Source of the DNA: Paraescarpia echinospica
Lineage: Eukaryota; Annelida; Polychaeta; Sabellida; Siboglinidae
Direction: 5' to 3'
DNA length: 64,000 bases
Assembly: GCA_020002185.1 (NCBI GenBank)
Contig: CM034543.1
Location: 31,448,382-31,512,381 of the forward strand
Within the stretch, counting starts at the first letter, position 1. Each line of letters starts with the position of its first letter. Shown here piece after piece: positions 39,005 to 50,362 of this stretch. The notes beneath the pieces were generated by a model. It worked only from the letters and a program-made list of their open reading frames with translations, searched no databases and was not told the DNA's origin. The position numbers and the translations under genes are program-made.

Positions 39005-39180
39005 TTCAGAAGAGTGGCGAAACAAATTAAAGCAAATTGTTCTGGCAGTAATGGAGGATGATCTGTAAATCTGCCTTGTGGTTTTATGAGACCTTCGGTG
39101 ACATTAATTCAACTGCAGAGAATGGAGCGCGACCTGTAAATACGTTTGTGTTGTAATAAAATGTGCAAACCTTATCTTGC
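39005..39180 (+). pseudogene. C-terminal exon fragments related to the zinc-finger gene, with 3' untranslated region
   Basis: After TTTTCAG (about 39010) one frame reads E-W-R-N-K-L-K-Q-I-V-L-A-V-M-E-D-D-L and a stop near 39078. A second short tail, L-Q-R-M-E-R-D-L-stop, follows at about 39113-39137. The untranslated sequence TACGTTTGTGTTGTAATAAAATGTGCAAACCTTATCTTG with a poly(A) signal comes next. This matches the end of the gene at 40.2-40.4 kb. Only the C-terminal piece is present. Confidence 0.6.
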
Positions 39181-39243
39181 GTCTTTTTTCGTGTCTTACA
39201 CTTCACAAGTAAAGGTACTCGTCTAAGTCCCGATTAACAAATC

Positions 39244-39440
39244 ACTCAAATCACTCACTCACTCACTCACTCACTCACTCACTCACTCACTCACTCACTC
39301 ACTCACTCACTCACTCACTCACTCACTCACTCACTCACTCACTCACTCACTCACTCACTCACTCACTCACTCACTCATCCTTCATGTCTGTTCACTCACT
39401 CACTCATCCTTCGTGTCTGTTCACTCACTCACTCACTCTG
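39244..39440. repeat. (ACTC)n microsatellite
   Basis: A nearly pure ACTC run, with two CATCCTTC(A/G)TGTCTGTTC interruptions near the end. Confidence 0.97.
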
Positions 39441-39661
39441 AGGAGGAGGAGGAGGAGGAGGAGGAGGGGGAGGGCTAGAGATGGACGCGTTGAGGAGGAG
39501 GAGGAGGAGGAGGAGGAGGAGGAGGGCTAGAGATGGACGCGTTGAGGATGAGGAGGAGGAGGAGGGCTAGAGATGGACGCGATGAGGAGGAGGAGGGCTA
39601 GAGATGGACGCGTTGAGGAGGAGGAGGAGGAGGAGGAGGAGGAGGGCTAGAGATGGACGGG
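39440..39661. repeat. (GAG)n minisatellite with GGGCTAGAGATGGACGCG spacer
   Basis: Five blocks of variable GAG runs are each followed by GGGCTAGAGATGGACG(C/G)G. Confidence 0.95.
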
Positions 39662-39668
39662 TTATTGT

Positions 39669-40395
39669 ATGACATCCCTCCTCCATCATCAACCTGACAT
39701 CGTCACCTCCGACGAAGCGTCAGAAGCTGTTGCCTCGTTATACTTGCTGTATGTGTGGCAGTACCTTCAAGTATAAAGGGAATCAGTCCGCTCATGTGAA
39801 GCAGGGCTGTTGTCAAAGGAAGCAAGATAAACAGCGGCGACGTAAAGAACAACTTGAAGAACAACTTGAAGAACAACTTGAAGAGATAACAGTAAGCTTC
39901 AATTTTTCATAGTGTTCAAATGGTATTCATGCTATTTTGTTAGAACATTTTCAAAAGACCATAATATTATATTTGTTCTTATATATATCAGTTGAACATT
40001 CATTACTAAGCTCATCTCGTTACTGTTTCAGCGACAAGAAAAGGAGGGCATCGCTACTGCTGACAGTGTTCCAACTACCTCTGCGTCACGAAAACGTCGA
40101 CGGTCACTGTCATCTTCAGCATCACCATCTGCCAACCGACCACCAACACAGTTGTACCACGATAGTACTATGCCTAACGTCATCCTCAAATCACACATCA
40201 CGTCCATGAACTCAGACCAATTAGATGGTGAAAGACTGTTTGAGTGTTTTTGTTAGACGCAGGTGTGAAACTATCCGACGTGACAGTCGAACAGTTGTGT
40301 AATATTAATACTTGGTTGCAAGAATCTGTATCGAAACAGTGACAAAACATTATGAAACATATGGTTCTTGCAGTTATGGAGCGTGACATGTAAAT
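39669..40395 (+). pseudogene. CCHC zinc-finger nuclear protein gene, two exons, broken near the C-terminus
   Basis: Exon 1 (open from 39669, real start not visible) encodes K-R-Q-K-L-L-P-R-Y-T-C-C-M-C-G, a C-x2-C-x12-H-x4-C finger. It then has a Lys/Arg-rich stretch and three E-E-Q-L repeats, ending ..E-I-T at the donor GTAAGC (39893), phase 0. Exon 2 starts after CTGTTTCAG at about 40032 and continues in frame: R-Q-E-K-E-G-I-A, R-K-R-R-R (nuclear-signal-like), Ser-rich, then M-N-S-D-Q-L-D-G-E-R-L-F-E-C-F. A one-base loss in a T run then gives a stop at about 40255. The shifted frame continues L-L-D-A-G-V-K-L-S-D-V-T-V-E-Q-L to a TGA where the relative at 39.0 kb has Trp, and ends V-L-A-V-M-E-R-D-M. 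Sequencing error cannot be excluded for the frameshift. Confidence 0.65.
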
Positions 40396-40520
40396 ACGTT
40401 TGTGTTGTTCACGAATAAACTGTGCAAACCTCATCTTGTGTCTTTTTTCATAGTGTAATGCAAAGCATATGTTGGGAACCTTACTAATAGTCTTACACTT
40501 CACAAGTATGTCTGTGTAGT
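40396..40520 (+). other. 3' untranslated region of the zinc-finger gene
   Basis: TACGTTTGTGTTGTTCACGAATAAACTGTGCAAACCTCATCTTG includes AATAAA. The same block is found at 39137-39230 and 63828-63945. Confidence 0.6.
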
Positions 40521-40640
40521 TCAGTAGAGATGATAGCCACTTATGTCTGTGTAGTTCAGTAGAGATGATAGCCACTTATTTCTGTGTAGTTCAGTACAGA
40601 TATGTTAACCACTCATGTCTGTGTAGTTCAGTACAGAGAT
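40505..40640. repeat. ~35-base tandem repeat, about 4 copies
   Basis: TATGTCTGTGTAGTTCAGTAGAGATGATAGCCACT and variants. Confidence 0.9.
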
Positions 40641-40644
40641 GTTA

Positions 40645-41232
40645 ATGTACTCAGACCAACTAGTGGTGCAAACGAAACACTATGCTTTGACTAACACACG
40701 GCACGAATCGGACTCAGACCAACTAGTTGCGTAAACGAAACAGAAACTTAACCGATTACGCTGCACAAATTGAACTCAGACCAACTAGTTGCGTAAACGA
40801 AACAGAAACTTAACCGATTACGCTGCACAAATTGAACTCAGACCAACTAGTGGTGCAAACGAAACACTATGCTTTGACCAACACACGACACGAATCGAAC
40901 TCAGATCAACTAGTTGCGTAAACGAAACAGAAACTTAACCGATTACACTGCACGAATTGAACTCAGACCAACTAGTTGGACAAACGAAACACTATTCTTT
41001 GACCAACACATGTCACAAATTGAACTCAGATCAACTAGTCACACAAACGAAACACTATGCTTTGACCAACACGCTGAACGAATCGAACATTGAACTCAGA
41101 CCAACTAGTTGGCAAACGAAACAGAAACTTAACCGATTACACTGAACAAATTGAACTCAGACCAACTAGTTGTAGAAACGAAACACTATGCTTTGACCAA
41201 CACGTGTCACGAATTGAACTTAGATCAACTAG
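40645..41232. repeat. 62/63-base satellite in two alternating variants
   Basis: Units start GAACTCAGACCAACTAGT. They continue either TGCGTAAACGAAACAGAAAC (62 bases) or GGTGCAAACGAAACACTATG (63 bases). The start of each unit resembles the GAACTCAGACCAATTAGA of exon 2 of the zinc-finger gene (about 40206). From 41232 to 41332 a different repeat, GACTATGACCGAGAT / ACACGAGA, leads into the left edge of copy B. Confidence 0.9.
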
Positions 41233-41332
41233 ACACATCACACGAGACTATGACCGAGATATGGCACGAGACTTCGGATGACACGTCACACGAGAGTACC
41301 GACGAGACAAGAGACGAGACTATGACCGAGAT

Positions 41333-41882
41333 AAGCTAAGCCATATACTATTCTGTCCATGAAATAAGACTGGATTATTGTAATTCCTTTTTTTTCACAA
41401 CATTGCCCTTACGGATATCACAACATTACACGTGTACAGAACTGCTTAACAAGGTTTGTGATTCGATATCCGCGGTTGTCTCATGCTATGCCACTTGTGA
41501 TGTATTTGCGTTGTCCAATAAATCTGTACCATTACCTACCAGGCATTTGCGTGTAAGCAACCAGCATATTTATATTCATTGCTTACTGTTGTAAGAAAAC
41601 CTTAGAACACATAATTTAGTTCTGACTTACTTTTTGTTGCGATAGTCAACATTGGAACTAGTTTTTTTTCTATTGCTGTTACAACTCGTTGGAATATACC
41701 ACTTTCAGTGTTAGATCACTTGAAAGTGTTATACAAGTCCACCGTCATTTTAAAACTGACCTTTATAATCTTGCTCCTCCACTAGATTGACCAAACCTTT
41801 TGTCGTCATGTACCTTTGAGCTTTGATTTCCAAGGATTTAGGCGCAATAGAAATTACCTTAATATATTATTATTATAGTTCA
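41333..41882 (+). mobile_element. LINE C-terminal fragment and 3' end (copy B)
   Basis: Near-identical to 20658-21207. Confidence 0.55.
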
Positions 41883-44009
41883 GTTCAGTTCAGTTCATCC
41901 CGAGACATGTCAGTTCGTTGGGGAGACATGATAGAAGCAGACGCAGCGAATGCTTTCCAACCGGGGCGGTCTAACGCAAGTCTCAATAGCGTTTGGACGT
42001 CAAAGTCGGTCCACTCCCTCATGTTATCTCCGTCCGCTGCCTTCCAGAGTGCTCTGCATGATTATATTGGCAAGGGAACCGTGGCGTGTGGCGTGTGACA
42101 TGGCCTTACCATGCCCGCTTTCTCCTCTTCACAGTTGCGAGTACTGGCTCCTATGGGCCTGCCAGGGCAGTGATCCTTCTTCGGACAAAGTCTTTGGTCT
42201 TGTGCTCGGCCCAATATATGTGCAGTAGGCGTCTGAAGCACTCTTTCTCAAATGCCTGTATCTTCTTCGTTGTTGCAGCAGTCAGTGTTCCAATGTTGCA
42301 GCCATAGAGCAGGATTGAGACAACAAGGGCACTGTACAGGGTGATCTTCGTTAGGAAGCTGATATTAGTGTTTTTCCATATCTTACTGAGTTTGGTCATT
42401 GCTACTGTCGCAAGGGCTATTCGGATCTGAACCTCTTTGTCCGACCGTCCTTCTTTGGTGAGTGTGGAGCCGATATATTTGAACACATCCACTTCCTCCA
42501 GCGTCTGGCCGTTCATAGTGATGTAAACAGTGATGCTTTCAGTGCTGTTGACCATCACCTTGCTCTTTTCATTGCTTATTTCCATGCCGTAAGCGCCTGC
42601 TCTATCCACTAATTTGTTGGAATTTCTTGGAGCTCTTTGTTGCTTCCTCCAAGAAGATCTATATCGTCTTCAAATCGCAGGTTGCTGACAGGTCTACCTC
42701 ACAAAGAGATAGTGGTGTTAAAGTTGTGGAGGGCTTCTCTGATGATGTTTTCGAGGGAGGTAGACGTTGAAGAGAGCAGGCGACAACAAGCAACCTTAAC
42801 GGACTCCGACTGTGGTTCTGAAGTACTTCCCTATTTGGCTTTTGAAAAGGACCGCACTGCTGCCATCGTTATACAGTGCGCTGATGACTTGAGTGATGCC
42901 GTCATCAATGTCGAAGCGCCTTAGAACTTGCCACAGACCTTCGTGCCACACGCTGTCGAAAGCCGTCTTGAAGTCTATGAAGTTGTGGAGCAGGCTCTTC
43001 TGGTGTTGCAGCTGCTTATCGATCAGAATTCTGCAGTTGCAGATTTGCTCTGTGGTACTTCGTCCGGGTCTGAATGCGGCCTGCTCTTCTGCAAGTAGTT
43101 CTTCGGATTGCGTTTTGAACCGGTTAAAAATGATGCGTAGCAGGATCTTGCTTGGGTGGCTAATGAGGCTTATGGTTCGGTAATTTTGGCACTTCCGGAG
43201 ATTTCCTTTCTTAGGTAATGGGATGATGAGTAACTCTGTCCATTCCTTTGCCCACTGTTTGAAGGATCTTCTGGCAAATGGCTGTCTGTGCAGTAACCAT
43301 TCCTTCGCCACCATGTTCGAGCAGATCCGCTAGAATGTTGTATGCTCATGGTGACTTTTTTGCAGGTAAACTGCGGATGGCTTCTTCCACCTCTTTCCTT
43401 ATAATATGCAGAGTTTCTGGTTCTCTCGCCGGGGCCAGTGCTGTCTGCAGCACGTTGTTATGGGGCTGCATGGCGTAATTGTAGAGCTCCTGGCAGTACT
43501 CCGTCCACCTCTTTAAGCCAGTCTCTGTCAGAAGTGCTACCATGTTATCTTGAATGACTGATGTTCTGTTTTGCTGCGGCTTGGTCAGGTTCTTCATTGT
43601 GTTGGAGGCGTCTTGCATGCTGTTGCACAGAGCCATCCCTTTCTCAATATTGGCACACTGCTCCTCAATCTACTGTTCTTTGACTGCTTTCATTCCCTTC
43701 CATATTGTTATGTTGACCTGGCAATACTGTTCCTATGACACTGGGCTGTACTGTCTGGTCTTCTTCAATTCTCGTCATTCGTCACAGGTCTCAAGGATGT
43801 TGTTTGCTACCCAGGGTTGTCTCGTCTTCCTCTGTCGACCCAGTATTTCCTCAGCTGAATTACGGACTTCCTCGTTGAAGTTGTTAGTGACGACATTGAT
43901 GTCGTGGTCCAGGAGGTTGAGTGCCGGAAACTTCCCCCATCTATGCCTGACATACTGCAGCCACTTCGGGATCTTTCAGCTTGTCGATATCAAACCTGAC
44001 ACGTAGCTG
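41883..44009 (-). mobile_element. 5'-truncated non-LTR retrotransposon (copy B)
   Basis: Near-identical to the element at 21208-23335, with the same frameshifts and the same F-E-D-D box (about 42663-42674). The shared defects show that it was dead before the block duplicated. Confidence 0.85.
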
Positions 44010-44074
44010 TAATAATAATTTCACAATTTACGCTGTACAACTAGTCTTCGAATATACATATTTTTGGCGCGCTT

Positions 44075-45920
44075 ATCTGTATGTGTGACGTAAGAAGTGC
44101 GAATGTCCGGCAAGATGTCAGCACTTTCAATACATTCAGAGCGTGTTTACAACGATAGATTTTGGGTAGAAGCAAGCGTCCGAATGAGTAATTGTGTGAT
44201 CTTCCGATGTAATATAAACACTAGTTGTTATTGCGGAACAAGAATTTATTTTACGATTCCACCCGAATATCAACTATTTGCAAATGATCCATGGTGACGT
44301 AATACTTGCTGGTTACGATGTCGGCAAGCCAATATTTATTGAGTGTTTAACAAGTATGTGTAACGATTGTTTTAATCATATGGACATTTTAATCATAGAT
44401 TTATATATTTATTTATAATTATATCGAATCTACTTATATAACTATTAACTCTACTTCTACAGAAGAACTGTGGTGGAACATTTCTTGTGGAATGGCAAAA
44501 GCGAAACAGACGTGGACCACATCACGTCTGCCATGCGAAAGTCAATTATTACTATTGTGATTATTGGCTGGTTTGTGTTAGTTAAGAAATGCAAGGGTAA
44601 TGACTATATGTCACATTTATTATTTCTATTGCATGCAGGAACACACCTTCCCATAACTGCTTGTCCACAGTCACCATATTTACACCATCACCGCCGAATG
44701 TCATATGTTTTCTCTAAATGTACCTATCAAATTCACCAACATAACATTTTATTGGTTTGTCACCATGGATCATTTGCAAATAGTTGTTGTTCGCGTGGAA
44801 TCGTAAAATAAATGATTGCTCCTCTATTACGATTAAATTGTTAAATTATTAGTATATTGAATTCTGGTAAAATTAATGTCTTAGTGGAAATGGAAACTAC
44901 AGTAAGATGTAATATAATATGAATTCAAGCAATCGGGTTTTGTTCCCTTTAACGCCCCGCGTGTATGAAGGAGCACTCATCTTTCAGGTGAAACGCAATA
45001 AACGACAGTTGCATTGAATTATGGAAAGGGAACTACAACATATTGATGGTGACACCAGGACATTTTGTGAGCATGATGTTCTCGAGGTAGATGTTAAAGA
45101 GAACAGGCGACAGGGAGCAACCTTAACGGACCGGACTCCGACTGCGGTCTGACGTCAGAGGTGCGAATGTCGCCCAAAATGCCAGCACTTTCAATATATT
45201 CACAGCATGTTTACAACGATAGATGTTGGGTCGAAGCAAGCGTCCGAATGAATTATTGTGTAATATATTCCGTTGTAATATAAACACTAGTCATAATAGA
45301 GGAACACGCATTTATTTTACGGTTCGACGCGAATACTACCTATGTGCAGTTGATCCATGGTGACGTAACATTTGCATATTACGATGTCTGCAAACCTATT
45401 TCTATTGACTTTTTAACAAGTATGTTTAACCATTGTTGATCATAATTATGGACATTTTAATCAACTTGTACACAAAAATTGTGATGGAACATTTCGTGGA
45501 ATTACAAAAACGAAACAGATGAAAATCAATTATTGCTATTATTATTAATAACTGGTTTGTGTCTAGCATTGCAAGTTCACCAAAATGACATTATGCTGGT
45601 TTGCCGGCATCCTAACCTGCAAGTGTTACGTCACCATGGATCATTTGTAAATAGTTGGTATTCGCGTCGAACCGTAAAATAAATGCTAGTTCCTCTATTA
45701 TGACTAGTGTTTATATTACATCAGAATATATTACACAATAATTCTCGACTAGTGTTTATATTACATCGGAATATCACACAATAACACATTCAGACGCTTG
45801 CTTTGACGCAACATCTATCGTTGTAAACATGCTGTGAATGTATTTAAAGTGCTGGCATCTGCCGCGACATTGGCGCCTTTGACGTCACACTTAGTCAGAC
45901 CGATAAGTGTGGCAAAATAT
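44075..45920. repeat. Nest of direct and inverted ~230-base units (copy B)
   Basis: Counterpart of 23400-25245, same arrangement. Confidence 0.7.
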
Positions 45921-46893
45921 GCAGACTAGTTGCACTGCGTAAATTGTGAAATTATTAATATAATGAATTCTGATAAAATTATTGTCTTGGTTGAAATATA
46001 AATATACTGGAAGATGTAATATGATATGAATTCAAGCAAGCGAGGGTTTTTATTCCCTTTAACACCCTGCGTGTATGAAGGAGCACTCATCTTTCAGGTG
46101 AAACGTAATAAATGGTAGTTGCATTGAATTATGGAAAGGGAACTATGACATCTTGTTGTTGACCCCAGGACATTTTGTTTTGAATACGCCAACCGAGCTA
46201 GCACATCAGTGTCAACGGTGGCAAATTGACGTACACAATGTCCGAGACATTGCAACAACAGGTGTTACCATGAACATGAAAAGGGATATGAAACATTGTA
46301 AACATTAGAAAAACTATTGAATAAATAAATTAGTTAATGGGTTGCAATAATTAGGAAGGACATATTTGAATTGCAGAGTAACTCGGGCTTATAATGAGAA
46401 CCACCTACAACACTGCATAGCAATGATTGTCATAGAAACCTGCCGAAAGTGCAAATTATGTTAAGATATGTTCAATGTGATGAAATGCTGTGAAACGTCG
46501 TGATGTAATCAAATCTGATAAAGTGAGGCACATAGATGAATTACATTGTTTTGAAAATTAGATGATAATAACTAGATATGTCTTTGTGATGCTTATTATT
46601 ATTATTAGGTGCACTGTCACGTGGCATACGTCACGTGGTTCGTGTCTGGTTCACTCTTGCCGTTCCACTCCAAATTTATTTTTTGTATAAGTAGTGTTAA
46701 TATATATAAGTAAATTCAATATAACTATAAATAAATAAATATATAAATACATATATATGATTACAATGTCCATACGATAAAAAACACGTTAAATAAAATT
46801 ATTTAAAAGTCAATAGAAATTACACTAAAATATGATCAATATGTAAATAAATAAATTTATAATATCAATTCCACGAACTCATAAGATGCGTTC

Positions 46894-47230
46894 TTATTTT
46901 GAAATATCCCGCCCCAACTCTCGCCACTGTTCACGGTCAAGTGCGCGCAGAGCGTCGACGTCGGCGGGGCAACGTAGTGTACGACCTATGCGTCGCAGGC
47001 CCCCGCGCTCAACGCCGTCGCCAGAGTCGTCTGCGGTCGACCCTTGTATGTCGTGACACCTGTTTCGACGGCGAGATGGTAGCCGTTCGTTCACTGAGCG
47101 GGTGCATCGGGTACGGAGCACGTGCACGAATAGATTCCATCTTGCAGTTATGATGGCTTCGCTGATGGGACAGAATCGGCAACGGTGGTACAGTGCCTCG
47201 TTAGAAATGCGATTTTGCCACTTTATTAGT
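46894..47230 (-). pseudogene. LINE C-terminal fragment (copy B)
   Basis: Counterpart of 26209-26545; the arginine-rich tail ends D-R-E-Q-W-R-E-L-G-R-D-I-S-K. Confidence 0.6.
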
Positions 47231-47289
47231 GATCAAAAGGATGACAATTGTATTGTGAATTTTTTTGTATAGTACATAGTATAACTTAA

Positions 47290-47991
47290 AACCAGAACAC
47301 ATTTTCCTGAAATGAGCAAACTCGAGCTTGAATTTTTTTTATTTATTGATGTTTTTGGCACTGTGTGATATTTTGACATGTTTAAAACGTGCTACACATA
47401 AGTTGACGTGCTGATTGTGTGTTTGTGCATTTATATACTGATACTCTAACTTTGTGGACAATGTGATTATATTTCCTCCCAGGGGCTGAGGAACACTCAT
47501 TATAACAAAAAATGAAAAATGAAAAGATACATATGCTGTGTGTCCAGAGATTTATTAAGAGGATAGTTTATATTTTTATTATTTATATTAATACAAACTT
47601 TCAGCATGTGAAACGTGTACGTAAACATGCACGTGTACGGCCAGGTGCTTGAGCTACAAGTATACATTCCAATCTACATACGTTAACAGGTTCAGCTATT
47701 CGATATTGTTTTACGACTGTAGATAGTTACGCAAACGACCGGCACAATAACACAGTGTTTAATGTATTTAGCATGGTTCGTTGCAGTTAGATTTATAGGT
47801 ATCTATTCAGTTTGAATTAAGATGCGAATAGCTGGCTTTAAAAGTAAATGACAGCATGATTTAGCATGGTTGATATGTCGATGGGAATTATTGTTAGTAA
47901 TGAACGTCTCGGTATAAGGAGTCTGTTTTGGTGAATCAGGTATGCGACAGTATTCCCTTAGCAAAACGTTTTACACAATTATATAGAACAA

Positions 47992-48032
<41 letters not shown>

Positions 48033-50010
48033 TATGTAGTTTCTGTATAATTCCGTAAACAATTATGTGGCTATAAAAATAAGTATATGGAATATTCAAT
48101 ATATAGTTATATTATAGATTTGCAATGGGAACTTAAATTTATATATAATATTTCATAGAATATTATATTTAATTATATATATTTTGTTATGACACTATCA
48201 TTTTATAGCGTACCACAGAAATTCCGTAGAATTCCATTGTACAAAGTAATTTATAGAACATACACCACAAAAAAACCATATGCGATATATTCTATCGAAA
48301 ATATGCAATACATGTTTCGGTACAGCTGAGCAAATTATCTCCGCAACCCAGTTATACGTCGAGGTGTGATACTAATTAACGAACTTCATTTTCTTATGCA
48401 AATTTATCCTCTGTGAGATTTTGTTCCACCTCAGTCGATTGTCTCAAATATATTTAATTTAAATTGTTTTGTTTGTAAAAACAGCAGCGTTTCAAAACGT
48501 GCCTCGCCAAATGTGCAGAAAGACAACTGCACCAAAATAGTCCGGGAAGACGAGAGATGTCCCGTGTTCACACCTGCGCTCAATAAATAATGCACAGTTG
48601 TAGCTGTACAAAGGACAACACGTTGGATGGCTGTATGTTTTCTGTCATAACTTAGTTACTGTAATGTCCCCGGTGCTAAAGTTCACGTCGATTGCTGGAA
48701 CATACACCTCGGTAGTCAATTCAAGATGTGTTGAAAAAACGTCAAACGGTGTCGTCTCACAAAGCAAAACGACTTGTTATTGCTCCAGTACCTAGCCAAA
48801 CATTATTTTTAACTAGAAACTATTCTTTACAAAGTTATACTTTACCGCGGCATTGTCAACGAAATTCCGGTTCTTAATAAGATGCCTAAACATAATATAG
48901 ATACACTAAGTGAAAATGTACGTGTATGGCAACGTTGAGGCAAATATATACAACCAGCTTTCGACATAACTGCGGATCCGCGTGTCCAGGGCCCCTGAAT
49001 TTTTTGTCGGGCCCGCTACTGCCACAAGTCACAGGCCCGGTTGGCCCGCGGATTTTGGATATATCTGCCGATCTTGCCATAGTTTTGTTAGCGTAGAACA
49101 GACAGGTTCTATGAGAGAAGCGCTACAGCGATGTGTTCCAGAAGCATGGGCTGAAGATTAGAGTGGACAAAAGACACGCGATTGGTCACCAGAAGTAGGG
49201 TTCGGACATCATGTGGCAGGTGAAAAATATAAAGCATGCGGGTATCACTGCGTACATTGGTGGACTGGTGGATTGATTACCAATGATGTGCGTGTATAGG
49301 GAGCAGTGCGGCGATTGATGTAGACAAGACGCCGCGGACGCACTTGTGAAGGGAGAGGTGTCATCACAGACACGAATACCTGTATATAAAACAAGTTAAA
49401 ATGGAATGTCATTAAAAGTCTTGTATGTTCCAATGTCCAGAATCAGTCTCCAGAGCCAATAATATTATTCGACTCTACCGCTGATGTATTGTCAACTCAA
49501 AGGTACGTATGGTTGCTGAATCAATAGTACTTCGTCCCACTTACTGTCTTCGCCGGTCTTGATTGGGGGACCAGATGACACCAATAAGCAATTCCAAGAA
49601 CATGCGGTTAGGCCGTTCGCCCCCGTCCACCTTCGCTATTACCCTTGACATTTGAGCCTGATGTCGGACACTGTGTAAAACGTCATCAATGTGTGCGGCG
49701 TTTATCTCAGAACGGGAAAACCGGTGTACACGTTCATTACAGTTTGTAAGTTCGTTGGAATTTTGTGGAGACTCTAGACTTATTATGTACAAATTGTAAC
49801 ACAATGATGCTTTAAATCAACATTTATTGCGTCCAATGGATAGCGATACTTACGTTGCAAGTTCACAATTATATATTATGATACGTAAATTGCAGGCACT
49901 TCCTATGGTTACAGATTCATAGTTGTATGTCAATTCCATAATGTATTGCAATACTATACTAAATAAAACCACGATATCATATTAGAATCCATCCATGAAA
50001 TATGTAACCC
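47290..50010. other. Interior of copy B without a recognisable gene
   Basis: Counterpart of 26600-29440, with the 123-base deletion at about 49841. Confidence 0.6.
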
Positions 50011-50034
50011 TAGCTGTGTGACTTTTTTAAACCA

Positions 50035-50362
50035 TAACGTTCGTTGACAACGCCTTGCTGTTGTCTGATGGCACGCGACGGACAGGTGGCGAACCAAATA
50101 CGCCAACTTGCGAGCGCTGCCTCTGCATGGACCAGCATTCGACGCGTTTGTTCCAGACTTTGTCCCAGAATTTGCAAGTGCTCGGCGGTCACTTTCCACT
50201 TAGCACCAGCGCCATTTATTTTTGCGCCAGACGTAAGCTCCGCAGGCTTTGCTTCCTTTCATTTTGCATCCATACGATTTCAACATTGAGTTGCCTGAGT
50301 TCGCCACTTGTCCCTCGAGTGCCAGCAGACAACAGCAAGGCGGTGTCAACGAACGTGATCAC
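50035..50362. repeat. Foldback unit around an exon relic (copy B)
   Basis: Arms are at 50035-50074 and 50319-50362. Confidence 0.8.
50115..50302 (-). pseudogene. Relic of the peptide-family last exon (PB)
   Basis: As PA at 29.6 kb, but with an additional in-frame TAA at 50200-50202 where A has CAA (Gln), just after W-R-W-C. This shows the relic drifting after the duplication. Confidence 0.75.
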
